From positions 1 to 37,931 of the IMG/VR virus record IMGVR_UViG_3300034378_000015: 37,931 bases of DNA, one strand, 5' to 3'. Below the pieces are notes generated by a model, which saw nothing but the letters and a program-made list of their open reading frames with translations, was not told where the DNA came from and searched no databases. Source of the stretch: a virus. Position numbers and translations under genes: made by a program. Shown piece by piece: positions 25,181 through 31,913 of the stretch; the stretch's first letter is position 1, and the number at the start of each line of letters is the position of its first letter.

Positions 25181-25471
25181 TTATCCCCTATCTATGGGCT
25201 TTATCTCTTGAATCGTGGGAATGCGCAAACCGCAATTGCAACATTCGCGCATGCGTTTTACGGTTGTGCGTGAAATTTGTTCTTTCTTGTAAACCTTTGT
25301 TCGTTGGCTTCCGCAATCCGGGCATTGCACCGGGTATTCGTCAAGCATGTTCGGCCAAACGCGGTGCGTGCGCGGCCTTCCCCGTTTCCGGTGTTGCGGT
25401 TGTTCCATCCTGTTTTGATATTTTGTTTCCATGTTTCGGATTTGCGCGGGCATCATATGACACCCGCGCAT
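25181..25471 (-). CDS. NrdR-type zinc ribbon with AT-hook motif
   Basis: A 96-residue protein. The C-terminal half reads CPDCGS, then TVKRMRECCNCGLR: a four-Cys ribbon spaced like the N-terminal ribbon of NrdR repressors, but the ATP-cone domain of NrdR is absent. The middle has HRKRGRPRTHR, whose GRP core is an AT-hook-like DNA-binding element. The start could also be at 25432. A DNA-binding regulator or packaging accessory is likely. Confidence 0.7.
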   Translation of the reverse strand: MRGCHMMPAQIRNMETKYQNRMEQPQHRKRGRPRTHRVWPNMLDEYPVQCPDCGSQRTKVYKKEQISRTTVKRMRECCNCGLRIPTIQEIKPIDRG

Positions 25472-25480
25472 ATTCCTTTG

Positions 25481-25759
25481 TCATTTTTTCACAATCCACA
25501 CTTCAACCGTATCGCCTTCTTGCGCTTCGCCAACCACCTTCAACATTCCGGCTTCGGGCTTTTGTGGGCAACGCAACGAAAGCACCGTGTAACCGTCTTT
25601 CTCGCCGCCAACGTTAGCAACGCCAATAACCTTAGCAATAAACGCATCAGCCTTTGCGCCAACAACATCAACTTTCGGTTCCGCTTTCTTCGTCGCCGGT
25701 TCCGACTTTGCCTTTACCTTTGCCGCACTCGCTGCTTCCGTTTTCTTCTTCCTTGCCAT
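25481..25759 (-). CDS. Lys/Ala-rich basic phage protein
   Basis: A 92-residue protein with a disordered basic N-terminus (MARKKKTEAASAAKVKAK) and a compact beta C-terminal part (EAQEGDTVEVWIVKK). The start at 25759 follows AAAGGTAAG. It overlaps the end of TerL by 13 bounds-shared bases at the longer start only; from 25759 it is separate. A nucleic-acid-binding or head-interior protein is possible. Confidence 0.65.
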   Translation of the reverse strand: MARKKKTEAASAAKVKAKSEPATKKAEPKVDVVGAKADAFIAKVIGVANVGGEKDGYTVLSLRCPQKPEAGMLKVVGEAQEGDTVEVWIVKK

Positions 25760-25770
25760 TGTCTTACCTT

Positions 25771-27642
25771 TCACAGCCGGATACTATTAGGATCAATCCA
25801 AACCTTCCGGCTTTTCTTCGGCTTGGAATCCTGTTCTGATTTTTGCGCTTCACCTTGCGCTTCCGAAAGTTCAACGTCCATCTTTTCCACCGGTTGCATA
25901 CGATAAAGCCCGGTAATACACGCGGCAAGATATTGCAGCACTTCAACGTCAAACATATGGTTTGCCGCCCGGATTTTCTCAAATGCCCCATCAACGCTTT
26001 TCTCTGCCGTCACTTGCTGCACATATTCGCCTTCAATTCCATCATACACAAACCAATGCCGTTCCGATTGCCCGCGCATCATCGTTGTTAATCCCGCCTT
26101 CAATTGATTCGGATTGAACGTATAACTTGGAATTGATTTGCGGCCTTGTCGCCGCGTGCCTTCGTATGGATCAATCATGTTTTTCGCATACGGCATTTGT
26201 AATGTATCACGCCCAAAGCAAGGAATCAATTTCAATCGCAAACACCAATCGAACACTTCAATGCGCCGTCCGGCGTAGCTGTTATCAATCAAGCGCAAAC
26301 GCGAATTGAATTTGCCCATGATTTCCTCGACTTCGCGCCAAGACACAATCGGCCCCCAATCGCGCAAGCCGGAATCGCCGCCTTCCAACCAACGCCGCAC
26401 CAACCACCATAAATGCGTTTTCTGAACGTCAATCGTTAGGAAGTCAACGAATCGCCGCTTGATGAAAATGTTGCGAAGCCCCGGCGTTTCGGTAAACGAT
26501 TCACCGCGCTTATATTCCGTTTGCCGGTCATAGATCACGCTTGCTTTCGTTTCGTCAACATTCATCTTCCATTCTTCGGCAAGATACTCATACACAAAAA
26601 CGCGCCATTGTTCAAACCCGGCTTTCTTCGCCTGCAAAAACGCAACGGCAACTTCCCCAAAATCGCCATTGCGGAAAGGCGATATGAAGCAATTGGCAAT
26701 GTAACCGCGCTTCCAAGGCAACGCTTCGCGGTGTGTTAAATACCATTTGCCGGTATGCGCAATCTTCAACCGATCACGGTTCAAAATCGTTGTGCCTTGC
26801 GGCGTGATGTAATGCGCCGAATCATAAACGCGCTGCAAATCCCATTCGCCATTTTTCCGCTTCGCTTTCGCCGTCCACTTCAAGCCAAACGGCGTTTTGC
26901 TGTCGCCAAGCAAGTATTCAAATGTTTGCCGCCGCCGGTAACGCGGCTCCGGCATCCTCCATTTCCTTTGATCGGTATTATCCATTTCGTAAAAGATCGG
27001 ATCGAGACTTGATCGCCGCCGCTGTTGCGGATCGGGCGAAGAATTGAAAACCGCTTTGCAATCTTGATATGTGTCCATGCGCTTGCGAATCATCCCTGGC
27101 GCGGTGTTCGGAAGCAACGAGCATTCTTCAACGAATATCCGGCCCCAACCGAATTGCTTGAACGCGCCTTTGTTGCGCGGCGGAATCGCCCGCAAAATCA
27201 TGTTGTCAAAGTAAAGCGTGTTTTCCTTTTCTCGCGCATCCTGCATCTTCGGCCCGGCGGATTCGCTGCATTCCAAGCCCGGCTTGATCCGTTCTTCCCA
27301 AAACGCATTTGTGCTTTTCTCATCACAAGAAAGAAACAGCGTGTTCACCGGGGAAACCGCAACAAGGTATCGAATCGGATTCAACACAAGGCTTTCACTC
27401 GCGCCGAATCGGGAAGGCTTACGAAACCATATTTCCCTAATTTCCGGGTCTTGCAAATCCTGCACCGGTTCTTTCATGTACGGGGCGAAATCAGGATCAT
27501 ACGGCCCGGAAAGCTCTTGCGGTATGTCGTATGAAGGTACAAGATCAAAGTCAACATCATGCGCGGCCCATTGCCAAATGTGTTCGCGCTTTGTCGGCGT
27601 ATAAGTTCGTTTAACAGTTTGTTTGGTTGCTTTGAGCATCAT
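25771..27642 (-). CDS. terL: Terminase large subunit (gpA-type)
   Basis: A 623-residue packaging motor and nuclease of the lambda gpA type. The ATPase part has IWFRKPSRFGASES (about residue 70), equivalent to the lambda KSARVGYSK P-loop variant, and FLSCDEKSTNAFWEERIKPG. The nuclease half has FLTIDVQKTHLWWLVRRW (about 400) and RLIDNSYAGRRIEVF. The start at 27642 lies 11 bases after the methyltransferase-fragment stop; a longer frame to 27717 begins with TTG. It works with TerS at 27807-28253. Confidence 0.9.
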   Translation of the reverse strand: MMLKATKQTVKRTYTPTKREHIWQWAAHDVDFDLVPSYDIPQELSGPYDPDFAPYMKEPVQDLQDPEIREIWFRKPSRFGASESLVLNPIRYLVAVSPVNTLFLSCDEKSTNAFWEERIKPGLECSESAGPKMQDAREKENTLYFDNMILRAIPPRNKGAFKQFGWGRIFVEECSLLPNTAPGMIRKRMDTYQDCKAVFNSSPDPQQRRRSSLDPIFYEMDNTDQRKWRMPEPRYRRRQTFEYLLGDSKTPFGLKWTAKAKRKNGEWDLQRVYDSAHYITPQGTTILNRDRLKIAHTGKWYLTHREALPWKRGYIANCFISPFRNGDFGEVAVAFLQAKKAGFEQWRVFVYEYLAEEWKMNVDETKASVIYDRQTEYKRGESFTETPGLRNIFIKRRFVDFLTIDVQKTHLWWLVRRWLEGGDSGLRDWGPIVSWREVEEIMGKFNSRLRLIDNSYAGRRIEVFDWCLRLKLIPCFGRDTLQMPYAKNMIDPYEGTRRQGRKSIPSYTFNPNQLKAGLTTMMRGQSERHWFVYDGIEGEYVQQVTAEKSVDGAFEKIRAANHMFDVEVLQYLAACITGLYRMQPVEKMDVELSEAQGEAQKSEQDSKPKKSRKVWIDPNSIRL

Positions 27643-27652
27643 GCGCCCAAGT

Positions 27653-27814
27653 TCAATACTTCTTGCTGCATACGCTTGCCGCAATCTCGCAATACTTTTC
27701 TTCAATCTCAATGCCAATTGCCTTGCGGTTCAAATCCTTCGCGGCCCGAAGCGTTGTGCCGCTTCCCATGAAGGGGTCAAGCACGATTTCGTTTTGATAA
27801 TATGTTTCAAGCAT
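27653..27814 (-). CDS. C-terminal fragment of a DNA methyltransferase
   Basis: A 53-residue frame carrying [15 protein letters not shown] (residues 11-25) and [15 protein letters not shown] (32-46). These are the SAM-binding motif I and following strand that end beta-type N4/N6 DNA methyltransferases. The catalytic (D/S)PP(Y/W) half that should precede it is missing; TerS occupies that place. Its ATG overlaps the TerS stop by eight bases, so it is still translatable. It may be a relic of a replaced methyltransferase or a small SAM-binding protein. Confidence 0.65.
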   Translation of the reverse strand: MLETYYQNEIVLDPFMGSGTTLRAAKDLNRKAIGIEIEEKYCEIAASVCSKKY

Positions 27815-28253
27815 TATCAATCGCCCGCTGCAACCGCCGCAAAATCCGCCGCGAAATCCGTTCCGCTTCCTTCCCAAGCTTCTTATCCTTCGCCCGCGAT
27901 ATGTCCACAAACTGCCGCATCCCATCCGCCACAATTTGCGCATGCGTTTGAATTTCAAGCAAATGATCTTCAATCGGCATGCGCTGCCCTTGTTCCCGCG
28001 CAAGCTTTTCCCGCAACAGCATATTGCGCAATTGTAACTGTTCTTCCGCCGCTTCGCTTTTGCCGTTGCTTCGCCGTTTCTCGTCAAGCTTCCGATCAAT
28101 GAACGCTTTGCATTTCGCTATGTTGAAACCGCGCTTCGTTTTCGCCGGGAAGCCGGGCTTGTTCAACCAATTCGCATGCAAGGCTTGCGGTGATCTTCCG
28201 ACTTCATCCGCCAATGCCTTGACTGTCGGCGCATATTCCGTTTCGGTTGCCAT
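27807..28253 (-). CDS. Terminase small subunit (Nu1-like)
   Basis: A 148-residue protein with an N-terminal winged-helix-like segment ([19 protein letters not shown]), a central helix ([19 protein letters not shown]) and a basic C-terminus ([16 protein letters not shown]). This layout and its place upstream of gpA-type TerL fit Nu1-type small terminases, which recognise the packaging site. It is joined to the SAM methyltransferase gene (TGA then ATG) and to the fragment downstream. Confidence 0.78.
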   Translation of the reverse strand: MATETEYAPTVKALADEVGRSPQALHANWLNKPGFPAKTKRGFNIAKCKAFIDRKLDEKRRSNGKSEAAEEQLQLRNMLLREKLAREQGQRMPIEDHLLEIQTHAQIVADGMRQFVDISRAKDKKLGKEAERISRRILRRLQRAIDNA

Positions 28254-28847
28254 TCACCAATTCAACTCCGTAATCTCACCGTCAAATTCAAACCGTTTCG
28301 CATCCGCCCAATTCAAACCTTCGGGCAAATCTTCATCCGTCACTTGCCCTTTCGCAAATGGCATATGCGGCGCAACAATCACGCTTATGTTGTAATCGTA
28401 TTTCCGCACCGCCGCATTCCTGCAATTGATCCCGGCGGCGGCAAGCCGATACAACAGTAAACCCGCATTCCATAACGACAAATGCCCGGATACAATTTGC
28501 GGTTTTATCGGCGGCACGGTGATTGCCAGCACGCCGCCCACCTTCAACGCGCCGGAAATCCTTTCGAGAAAATGCCCCACGTTTTCTTGATGCTCCAAAA
28601 CGTGACAACACCAAACGCAATCGAACGCGCCCCGATAGAAATCATGCCAGCTGAAATCGCCATGTATGATTTCAATTCCTTTGTTGCCTTCATGTTCCGG
28701 CATTTCTCGTAAATCAATCGCCGTAACTTTCTTCCCCGCCCGCGCAAATGCCCTTGCCGCATTGCCTCGGCCCGCGCCAATATCAAGCACGGTTTCAAAC
28801 TCGTAATCACGCAACAGTTTCTTCAACGCTTGATCGCCGTACATCAT
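28254..28847 (-). CDS. Class I SAM-dependent methyltransferase
   Basis: A 197-residue Rossmann methyltransferase with motif I VLDIGAGRGNAARAF (about 20-34), acidic residue in TAIDLRE, HGDFSW (motif II/III), CCHVLEHQENV and LKVGGVLAITVPP. The C-terminal third is specific and could bind the acceptor. The family (type 11) acts on small molecules, sugars or lipids rather than DNA. It overlaps the GT29 gene by four bases, so a joint role in glycan modification is likely. Confidence 0.85.
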   Translation of the reverse strand: MMYGDQALKKLLRDYEFETVLDIGAGRGNAARAFARAGKKVTAIDLREMPEHEGNKGIEIIHGDFSWHDFYRGAFDCVWCCHVLEHQENVGHFLERISGALKVGGVLAITVPPIKPQIVSGHLSLWNAGLLLYRLAAAGINCRNAAVRKYDYNISVIVAPHMPFAKGQVTDEDLPEGLNWADAKRFEFDGEITELNW

Positions 28848-29461
28848 AATTCAAATCCATGATACCGCACGCAATCCGGCTTGTTCGCCTTGATCCATGC
28901 GCGTTCTTTGTCCAAATCATGCAAGCCCATCATCTTGCCGGGCCTTTTGCCGTAATAAACTGTGCGGGGTTTTGTCGGTATATACGCATAACTCCAATCC
29001 GGCGTTGTGAAAAAATCCATGCCGTACATATCCACAATCGCGCATTGCGTTTGACTCCAAAGCCATACCATTACCGCCGCGCCGTTCGTCGGCACGCAAT
29101 CCATTTCTTGCCCAAGCTGCATGATGAATTCCGGCGGGAATCGCACAACCCAATTCGCCAACCCCGGCCACATATCCACAACATCAATCCAAGGCCAAAG
29201 CACATATTTCAATTCATCCCACAAGACTTCAAAGCCGCGCCGGTGCAAGTCTTGACTTCGCGTTGCGCAACACCAACAATCCGTTCGCTTGCCGACATCC
29301 GGCCAAAACACTTCACGCGGCCATGCCCAATTGAAGCGCACAACAATATCATGCGCATCAATCTCCGCACCTTGCCCACGCCCAAAGACATTTTCGCCGC
29401 CAGCAACGCACGCAATATGCTTGCCGTTGCAATAGGAATTGAATTCGTCAATTGTCGGCAT
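28844..29461 (-). CDS. GT29 sialyltransferase-like glycosyltransferase
   Basis: A 205-residue protein with the three sialyltransferase motifs in order. L-motif: ACVAGGENVFGRGQG then EIDAHDIVVRFN (residues 17-44). S-motif: PTNGAAVMVWLW then VDMYGMDFF (124-151). VS-motif: H181-x4-E186 in GLHDLDKERAW. There is no membrane anchor, so it would act in the cytoplasm. GT29 enzymes transfer CMP-activated sugars; the donor here is unknown. ATG 29461 with AGGGG upstream is preferred over a TTG at 29467. It sits beside a methyltransferase in the packaging block, an unusual place. Confidence 0.8.
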   Translation of the reverse strand: MPTIDEFNSYCNGKHIACVAGGENVFGRGQGAEIDAHDIVVRFNWAWPREVFWPDVGKRTDCWCCATRSQDLHRRGFEVLWDELKYVLWPWIDVVDMWPGLANWVVRFPPEFIMQLGQEMDCVPTNGAAVMVWLWSQTQCAIVDMYGMDFFTTPDWSYAYIPTKPRTVYYGKRPGKMMGLHDLDKERAWIKANKPDCVRYHGFEL

Positions 29462-29732
29462 CAACAACCCCTAACCGCTTCAACCGATTCCGCCGCTTCC
29501 GTGCCGTTTTCTTCGTCGGCTTCCCCGCACCCATCGCTTTTGGCATTTCGGGAAATGGACATTTCTTCACAAATTCAACGCGCCCGCAACGCGGGCATAT
29601 CCCATGCACCTTTTCAACCTTGCGTCGCTGCCAATTATCGAATTGATCCGGCACAACTTCATACGCAACGGAAACTTCCAATTGCGCCGGGCGAAAAGTC
29701 TCGCTTCCATAATGGCAAATGTTACACCACAT
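29448..29732 (-). CDS. Zinc-binding phage protein
   Basis: A 94-residue protein with MWCNICHYG at the start and GICPRCGRVEFVKKC after residue 45, giving two Cys pairs that could bind one zinc. The C-terminus is very basic (KKTARKRRNRLKRL). AAAGG lies correctly before the ATG at 29732. It overlaps the GT29 start by 14 bases. Probably nucleic-acid binding; function unknown. Confidence 0.7.
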   Translation of the reverse strand: MWCNICHYGSETFRPAQLEVSVAYEVVPDQFDNWQRRKVEKVHGICPRCGRVEFVKKCPFPEMPKAMGAGKPTKKTARKRRNRLKRLGVVDADN

Positions 29733-29735
29733 CAA

Positions 29736-30053
29736 TCAACCTTTCGCCCGCTTGATTATCCGGGCATCACGGCAAATCTCGCGCACGTTGGCAACATAGT
29801 TCTTGAAATTCCCGGCATGCCCAACCTCACAATGCAACTTCGCATGAAGCGTGATGAAGTTACTTTCATCCGCCGCCCTGCCCGGCGCATACGCAATCGG
29901 TTCAATATGATGAATATGGCAAGGCCCGGTTCTGCCGGAATATTCGCAAGCCGGACGCTTCCGCCGGTACGCTTCCATTGCCTTGCGCGTTGCCCACGCT
30001 TTGCGCGGGCTTTTGATGCAATATACCGGATGTCGGAAAAAGAAGTTCGCCAT
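29736..30053 (-). CDS. HNH endonuclease
   Basis: A 105-residue protein with CEYSGRTGPCHIHHIEP (about 35-51) and NFITLHAKLHCEVGHAGN (about 63-80). The His-His pair, the Asn and the final His form an HNH active site. HNH proteins next to terminase genes help cleave cohesive ends in several phages, and that role fits here. The start at 30053 has AAAGGTTGGGC upstream and follows the stop of the 47-residue frame by one base. Confidence 0.85.
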   Translation of the reverse strand: MANFFFRHPVYCIKSPRKAWATRKAMEAYRRKRPACEYSGRTGPCHIHHIEPIAYAPGRAADESNFITLHAKLHCEVGHAGNFKNYVANVREICRDARIIKRAKG

Positions 30054-30054
30054 T

Positions 30055-30198
30055 TCAGCCCAACCTTTCATTGCAATGCTCAAACCGCAACACATACGGC
30101 ACTTCATCCGCGCCGCCCATAGCCTCAATGTATGCCTCACGATATATCCGGCAGATTTGCCAACTACCTAAATGTTGGCCGTATTGCGATTGCTCCAT
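30055..30198 (-). CDS. 47-residue protein overlapping two neighbours
   Basis: An ATG at 30198 opens a 47-residue frame (starting MEQSQYGQHLGSW and containing CRIYREAYIEAMGG and a closing RFEHCNERLG). Residue usage looks protein-like and the stop lies one base before the HNH start. Its first 31 bases overlap the upstream gene in another frame. The ribosome site is weak (TTTTGG). It explains an otherwise empty 114-bp gap. Confidence 0.6.
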   Translation of the reverse strand: MEQSQYGQHLGSWQICRIYREAYIEAMGGADEVPYVLRFEHCNERLG

Positions 30199-30398
30199 TC
30201 CAAAATGTCTATCACGCGGCGGCGAAAGCCCATATCCAACTCACACCGAATCTTAACGTATGCTCGCCATGCCCACTCCGGTAACAATCCGCGCCCCTTC
30301 GCCGTCAATAGCCGTCGGTCGCCCATGAATCCGCAGCGGTTCATCAGCAACAACATTCGTGCTTCCGGCGTGAGTCCACGCCCAACAATCGCTTTCAC
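30168..30398 (-). CDS. Small basic phage protein, GTG start
   Basis: A 76-residue protein with GLTPEARMLLLMNRCG and a GLLPEWAWRAYVKIRCELD stretch; helical and Arg-rich. It starts with GTG six bases after the perfect site AAGGAGG. Its 5' end overlaps the gene upstream by four bases, in a degenerate attC-like junction (GTTGGCA at 30449-30455 on the plus strand). It is the last member of the cassette-like series. Confidence 0.7.
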   Translation of the reverse strand: MKAIVGRGLTPEARMLLLMNRCGFMGDRRLLTAKGRGLLPEWAWRAYVKIRCELDMGFRRRVIDILEWSNRNTANI

Positions 30399-30736
30399 GT
30401 TACCTCCTTACCGCGCTTCGCGCTCCCAGTCGGAACGTGAAGCGGGACGTTGGCAAGACCATCTCGCATGATCTCGCAATCACATTCTCGCCCTACACAA
30501 TCGGCGGCGGCAAATCCTGTCCGCTCGCATCCCGCCCACGGTTCCCGAAGCAACACATCCGGCTCCCACGGCCAACCTTCTGGCGGTTCCCACCTTGCCC
30601 AATCACCACTTGATCCCTCAAAGTCGGCTGGGTCGGGATTGTGCAACCCGAGCTTGCATCCTACACCCACCAATGAGTTGTAGACCACCGTGGCGTCCCG
30701 ACCGTCTGGAAGAATCAACTGTGTTCCGAGTTTCAT
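30395..30736 (-). CDS. Cassette-type small protein
   Basis: A 113-residue protein that begins with a beta segment (GTQLILPDGRDATVVYNS) followed by a Trp/Pro/Glu-rich domain and paired Cys (CVGRECDCE). No family is known. AAGGAGG precedes the ATG and abuts the attC-like site 30746-30804. The last 20 residues (from LANVPLH) are read from a second, degenerate site, giving the Asn-Val tail seen in several neighbours. Confidence 0.7.
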   Translation of the reverse strand: MKLGTQLILPDGRDATVVYNSLVGVGCKLGLHNPDPADFEGSSGDWARWEPPEGWPWEPDVLLREPWAGCERTGFAAADCVGRECDCEIMRDGLANVPLHVPTGSAKRGKEVT

Positions 30737-30745
30737 GTGTCCTCC

Positions 30746-30804
30746 TTGCCAACAACCGGGTCGAGAGTACGCGGAATACCGCGACTCTCACCCGAAGCGT
30801 TGGA
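30746..30804 (+). other. attC-like site, canonical form
   Basis: Plus strand: TGCCAAC ... GTTGGAC outer boxes. Stem: CGGGT/ACCCG, unpaired C, GAGAGT/ACTCTC, unpaired A, CGCGG/CCGCG, loop AATA. The unpaired bases become G and T on the minus strand, the pair typical of integron attC bottom strands. It fills the gap between two genes. Confidence 0.78.
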
Positions 30805-30808
30805 CACA

Positions 30809-31324
30809 TCAGTCCTCGTAGCGATACACCATGCCGCAGTTCGGGCAGGACTCGGGTTCATCGTCATCCGGCGCGCCGAAATCGAGCGCGCAGTTCGGGC
30901 AGGTGAATACTGGTTCATCGTCCGAGTCTGCGAGCGTTGTGTGGTCCTGTTTCCATCGCTTTTCAGGCATCATTGGCTTATCCTCCATGCCCCCGCAGTG
31001 TCCAACATTTGCCTCCAGCGTACCGGCGGGGGCCGCCGTCCGCTGAGGCAAGGCGTTAGCTTCCGCCTTGGCTATTTCCTCTTGCAACCGCACACCAAAA
31101 CCATCGGTTACACCTGCGCGTTTTGCTTCTGCAATTCCAACTGGCCCTAAGTGGTTTGCAGCAAGCACCCGCATGAAGGCAGCACAGGCTTCTCTAGCTT
31201 CCTTGGCGGAAGCTAACAAGCCGCTGGACTGTACCGATGATTCCGCGAATCTTTGTTTATGACAGTCAGAACATAGACAACACAAAACTTCCTTTTCAAT
31301 GCCACATTCATCACATTTCATCAT
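30809..31324 (-). CDS. Double zinc-ribbon protein read through an attC-like site
   Basis: A continuous 171-residue frame. Residues 1-28 form a CDEC ... CCLCSDC ribbon, followed by SSVQSSGLLASAKEA and a helical part. Residues about 88-110 are read from the attC-like site 31000-31061 (EANALPQ to ANVGHC). The end is a second ribbon, CPNCALDFG ... CPNCGMVY. GGAGG before ATG at 30973 could also start the last 54 residues alone (MMPEKRW). It looks like two cassette genes joined because the site between them contains no stop. The first ribbon lies in the loop of the long site at 31213-31348. Confidence 0.7.
   Translation of the reverse strand: MMKCDECGIEKEVLCCLCSDCHKQRFAESSVQSSGLLASAKEAREACAAFMRVLAANHLGPVGIAEAKRAGVTDGFGVRLQEEIAKAEANALPQRTAAPAGTLEANVGHCGGMEDKPMMPEKRWKQDHTTLADSDDEPVFTCPNCALDFGAPDDDEPESCPNCGMVYRYED
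31000..31061 (+). other. attC-like site inside a coding frame
   Basis: Plus strand: GTCCAAC ... GTTAGCT. Stem: TTGCCTC/GAGGCAA, unpaired C, AGCG/CGCT, then CGGCGG/CCGCCG with a small internal loop. The minus-strand frame of 30809-31324 passes through it without a stop. Confidence 0.7.
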
Positions 31325-31348
31325 CGTCCAGTCACCTCCACGTTGGGC
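31213..31348 (+). other. Long attC-like site, copy 1 (136 bp)
   Basis: Outer boxes AGCTAAC (31213) and GTTGGGC (31342). The arms pair as GACTG/CAGTC and CGATGAT/ATCATCG, leaving a loop of about 80 bases that encodes, on the minus strand, the start codon and zinc ribbon of 30809-31324. It is related in sequence and layout to 34290-34427. VCR-type integron sites have similar length. Confidence 0.6.
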
Positions 31349-31375
31349 ATATATGCGTACCCGGTCACTACCCGG

Positions 31376-31582
31376 TCATCTGCCCTGCCATACCCGCAAG
31401 CACACGGCGTAATCGTGCATCCGCAGTATCTCGGGCAGTGTGTCTCCGTTGTGATCGTTGTTGAGTGCGTCATGGATTCGGTCGCCAGCGGCACTCACGC
31501 CGTCGTTGCCGTGTCGCCTACCCCACTCTTGCGCCCAGGTTGCAAGCGATCTCACTCGGTTTTTCTGCTGGCACGTTGTCAT
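31376..31582 (-). CDS. Small cassette-type protein
   Basis: A 68-residue helical protein (MTTCQQKNRVRSLATW, then EWGRRHGNDG and HDALNNDHNGDTLPEIL). The ATG at 31582 has GGGGAGG eight bases upstream; earlier ATGs lie in the attC-like junction. It resembles small regulators in composition, but no motif is recognised. Downstream, GTGACCGGGTA is tandemly repeated before the next junction. Confidence 0.6.
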   Translation of the reverse strand: MTTCQQKNRVRSLATWAQEWGRRHGNDGVSAAGDRIHDALNNDHNGDTLPEILRMHDYAVCLRVWQGR

Positions 31583-31600
31583 GCAGTCCTCCCCGCCCAT

Positions 31601-31671
31601 GCCCAACAAGAGCATGGACAACTACGTCACTTCGCTACGCTTCGTGCCGAGTGTCATGCTCGGCGTTCTGC
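31601..31671 (+). other. attC-like site
   Basis: Plus strand: GCCCAACAAG ... GGCGTTCTGC. Stem: GAGCATG/CATGCTC, unpaired G, AC/GT, unpaired A, ACT/AGT, unpaired A, CG/CG, then a loop. The arms share sequence with 36676-36736. The stop codon and last residues (QNAEHDTRHEA) of the upstream gene lie inside it. Confidence 0.72.
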
Positions 31672-31913
31672 TGCTGGATCATGCGTGTTTGCATATCCAT
31701 CATTTCCAGCCACCAGCGAGGCTCGGTGTTGCTCCACGGTGTCGCCGCATCAATCGCCTTCACCCTGTCGATAAACTCTTGCCTGAGCGTTTCCCACGCA
31801 GCAGAACAATCGGATCGAGATGTATCCAATGTCCCGCGCATTTTGCGACACGAAGCGTTTACACATCGTCCACACTCGCACCAGTAGTGCGACCCGCATT
31901 CACATATCTCGGC
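31635..31913 (-). CDS. Zinc-binding cassette protein
   Basis: A 92-residue protein with MAEICECGSHYWCECGRC at the start, a dense Cys cluster fit for one zinc, then helices with SRSDCSAAWETLRQEF and WWLEMMDMQTRMIQQQ. The start at 31913 is preferred because the same leader (GGAAAGGATGAGTGTT then ATG) precedes the gene at 32983-33285. It overlaps the methyltransferase end by 14 bases. Function unknown. Confidence 0.65.
   Translation of the reverse strand, partial: AEICECGSHYWCECGRCVNASCRKMRGTLDTSRSDCSAAWETLRQEFIDRVKAIDAATPWSNTEPRWWLEMMDMQTRMIQQQNAEHDTRHEA

Noticed and set aside
27643-27717. Longer TerL start at 27717
   Set aside because: It begins with TTG and overlaps the methyltransferase fragment; the ATG at 27642 right after that stop is simpler.
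30746-30804. Array hairpins as ordinary intrinsic terminators
   Set aside because: None is followed by a T-tract, most carry unpaired bases at fixed positions, and several lie inside coding frames.
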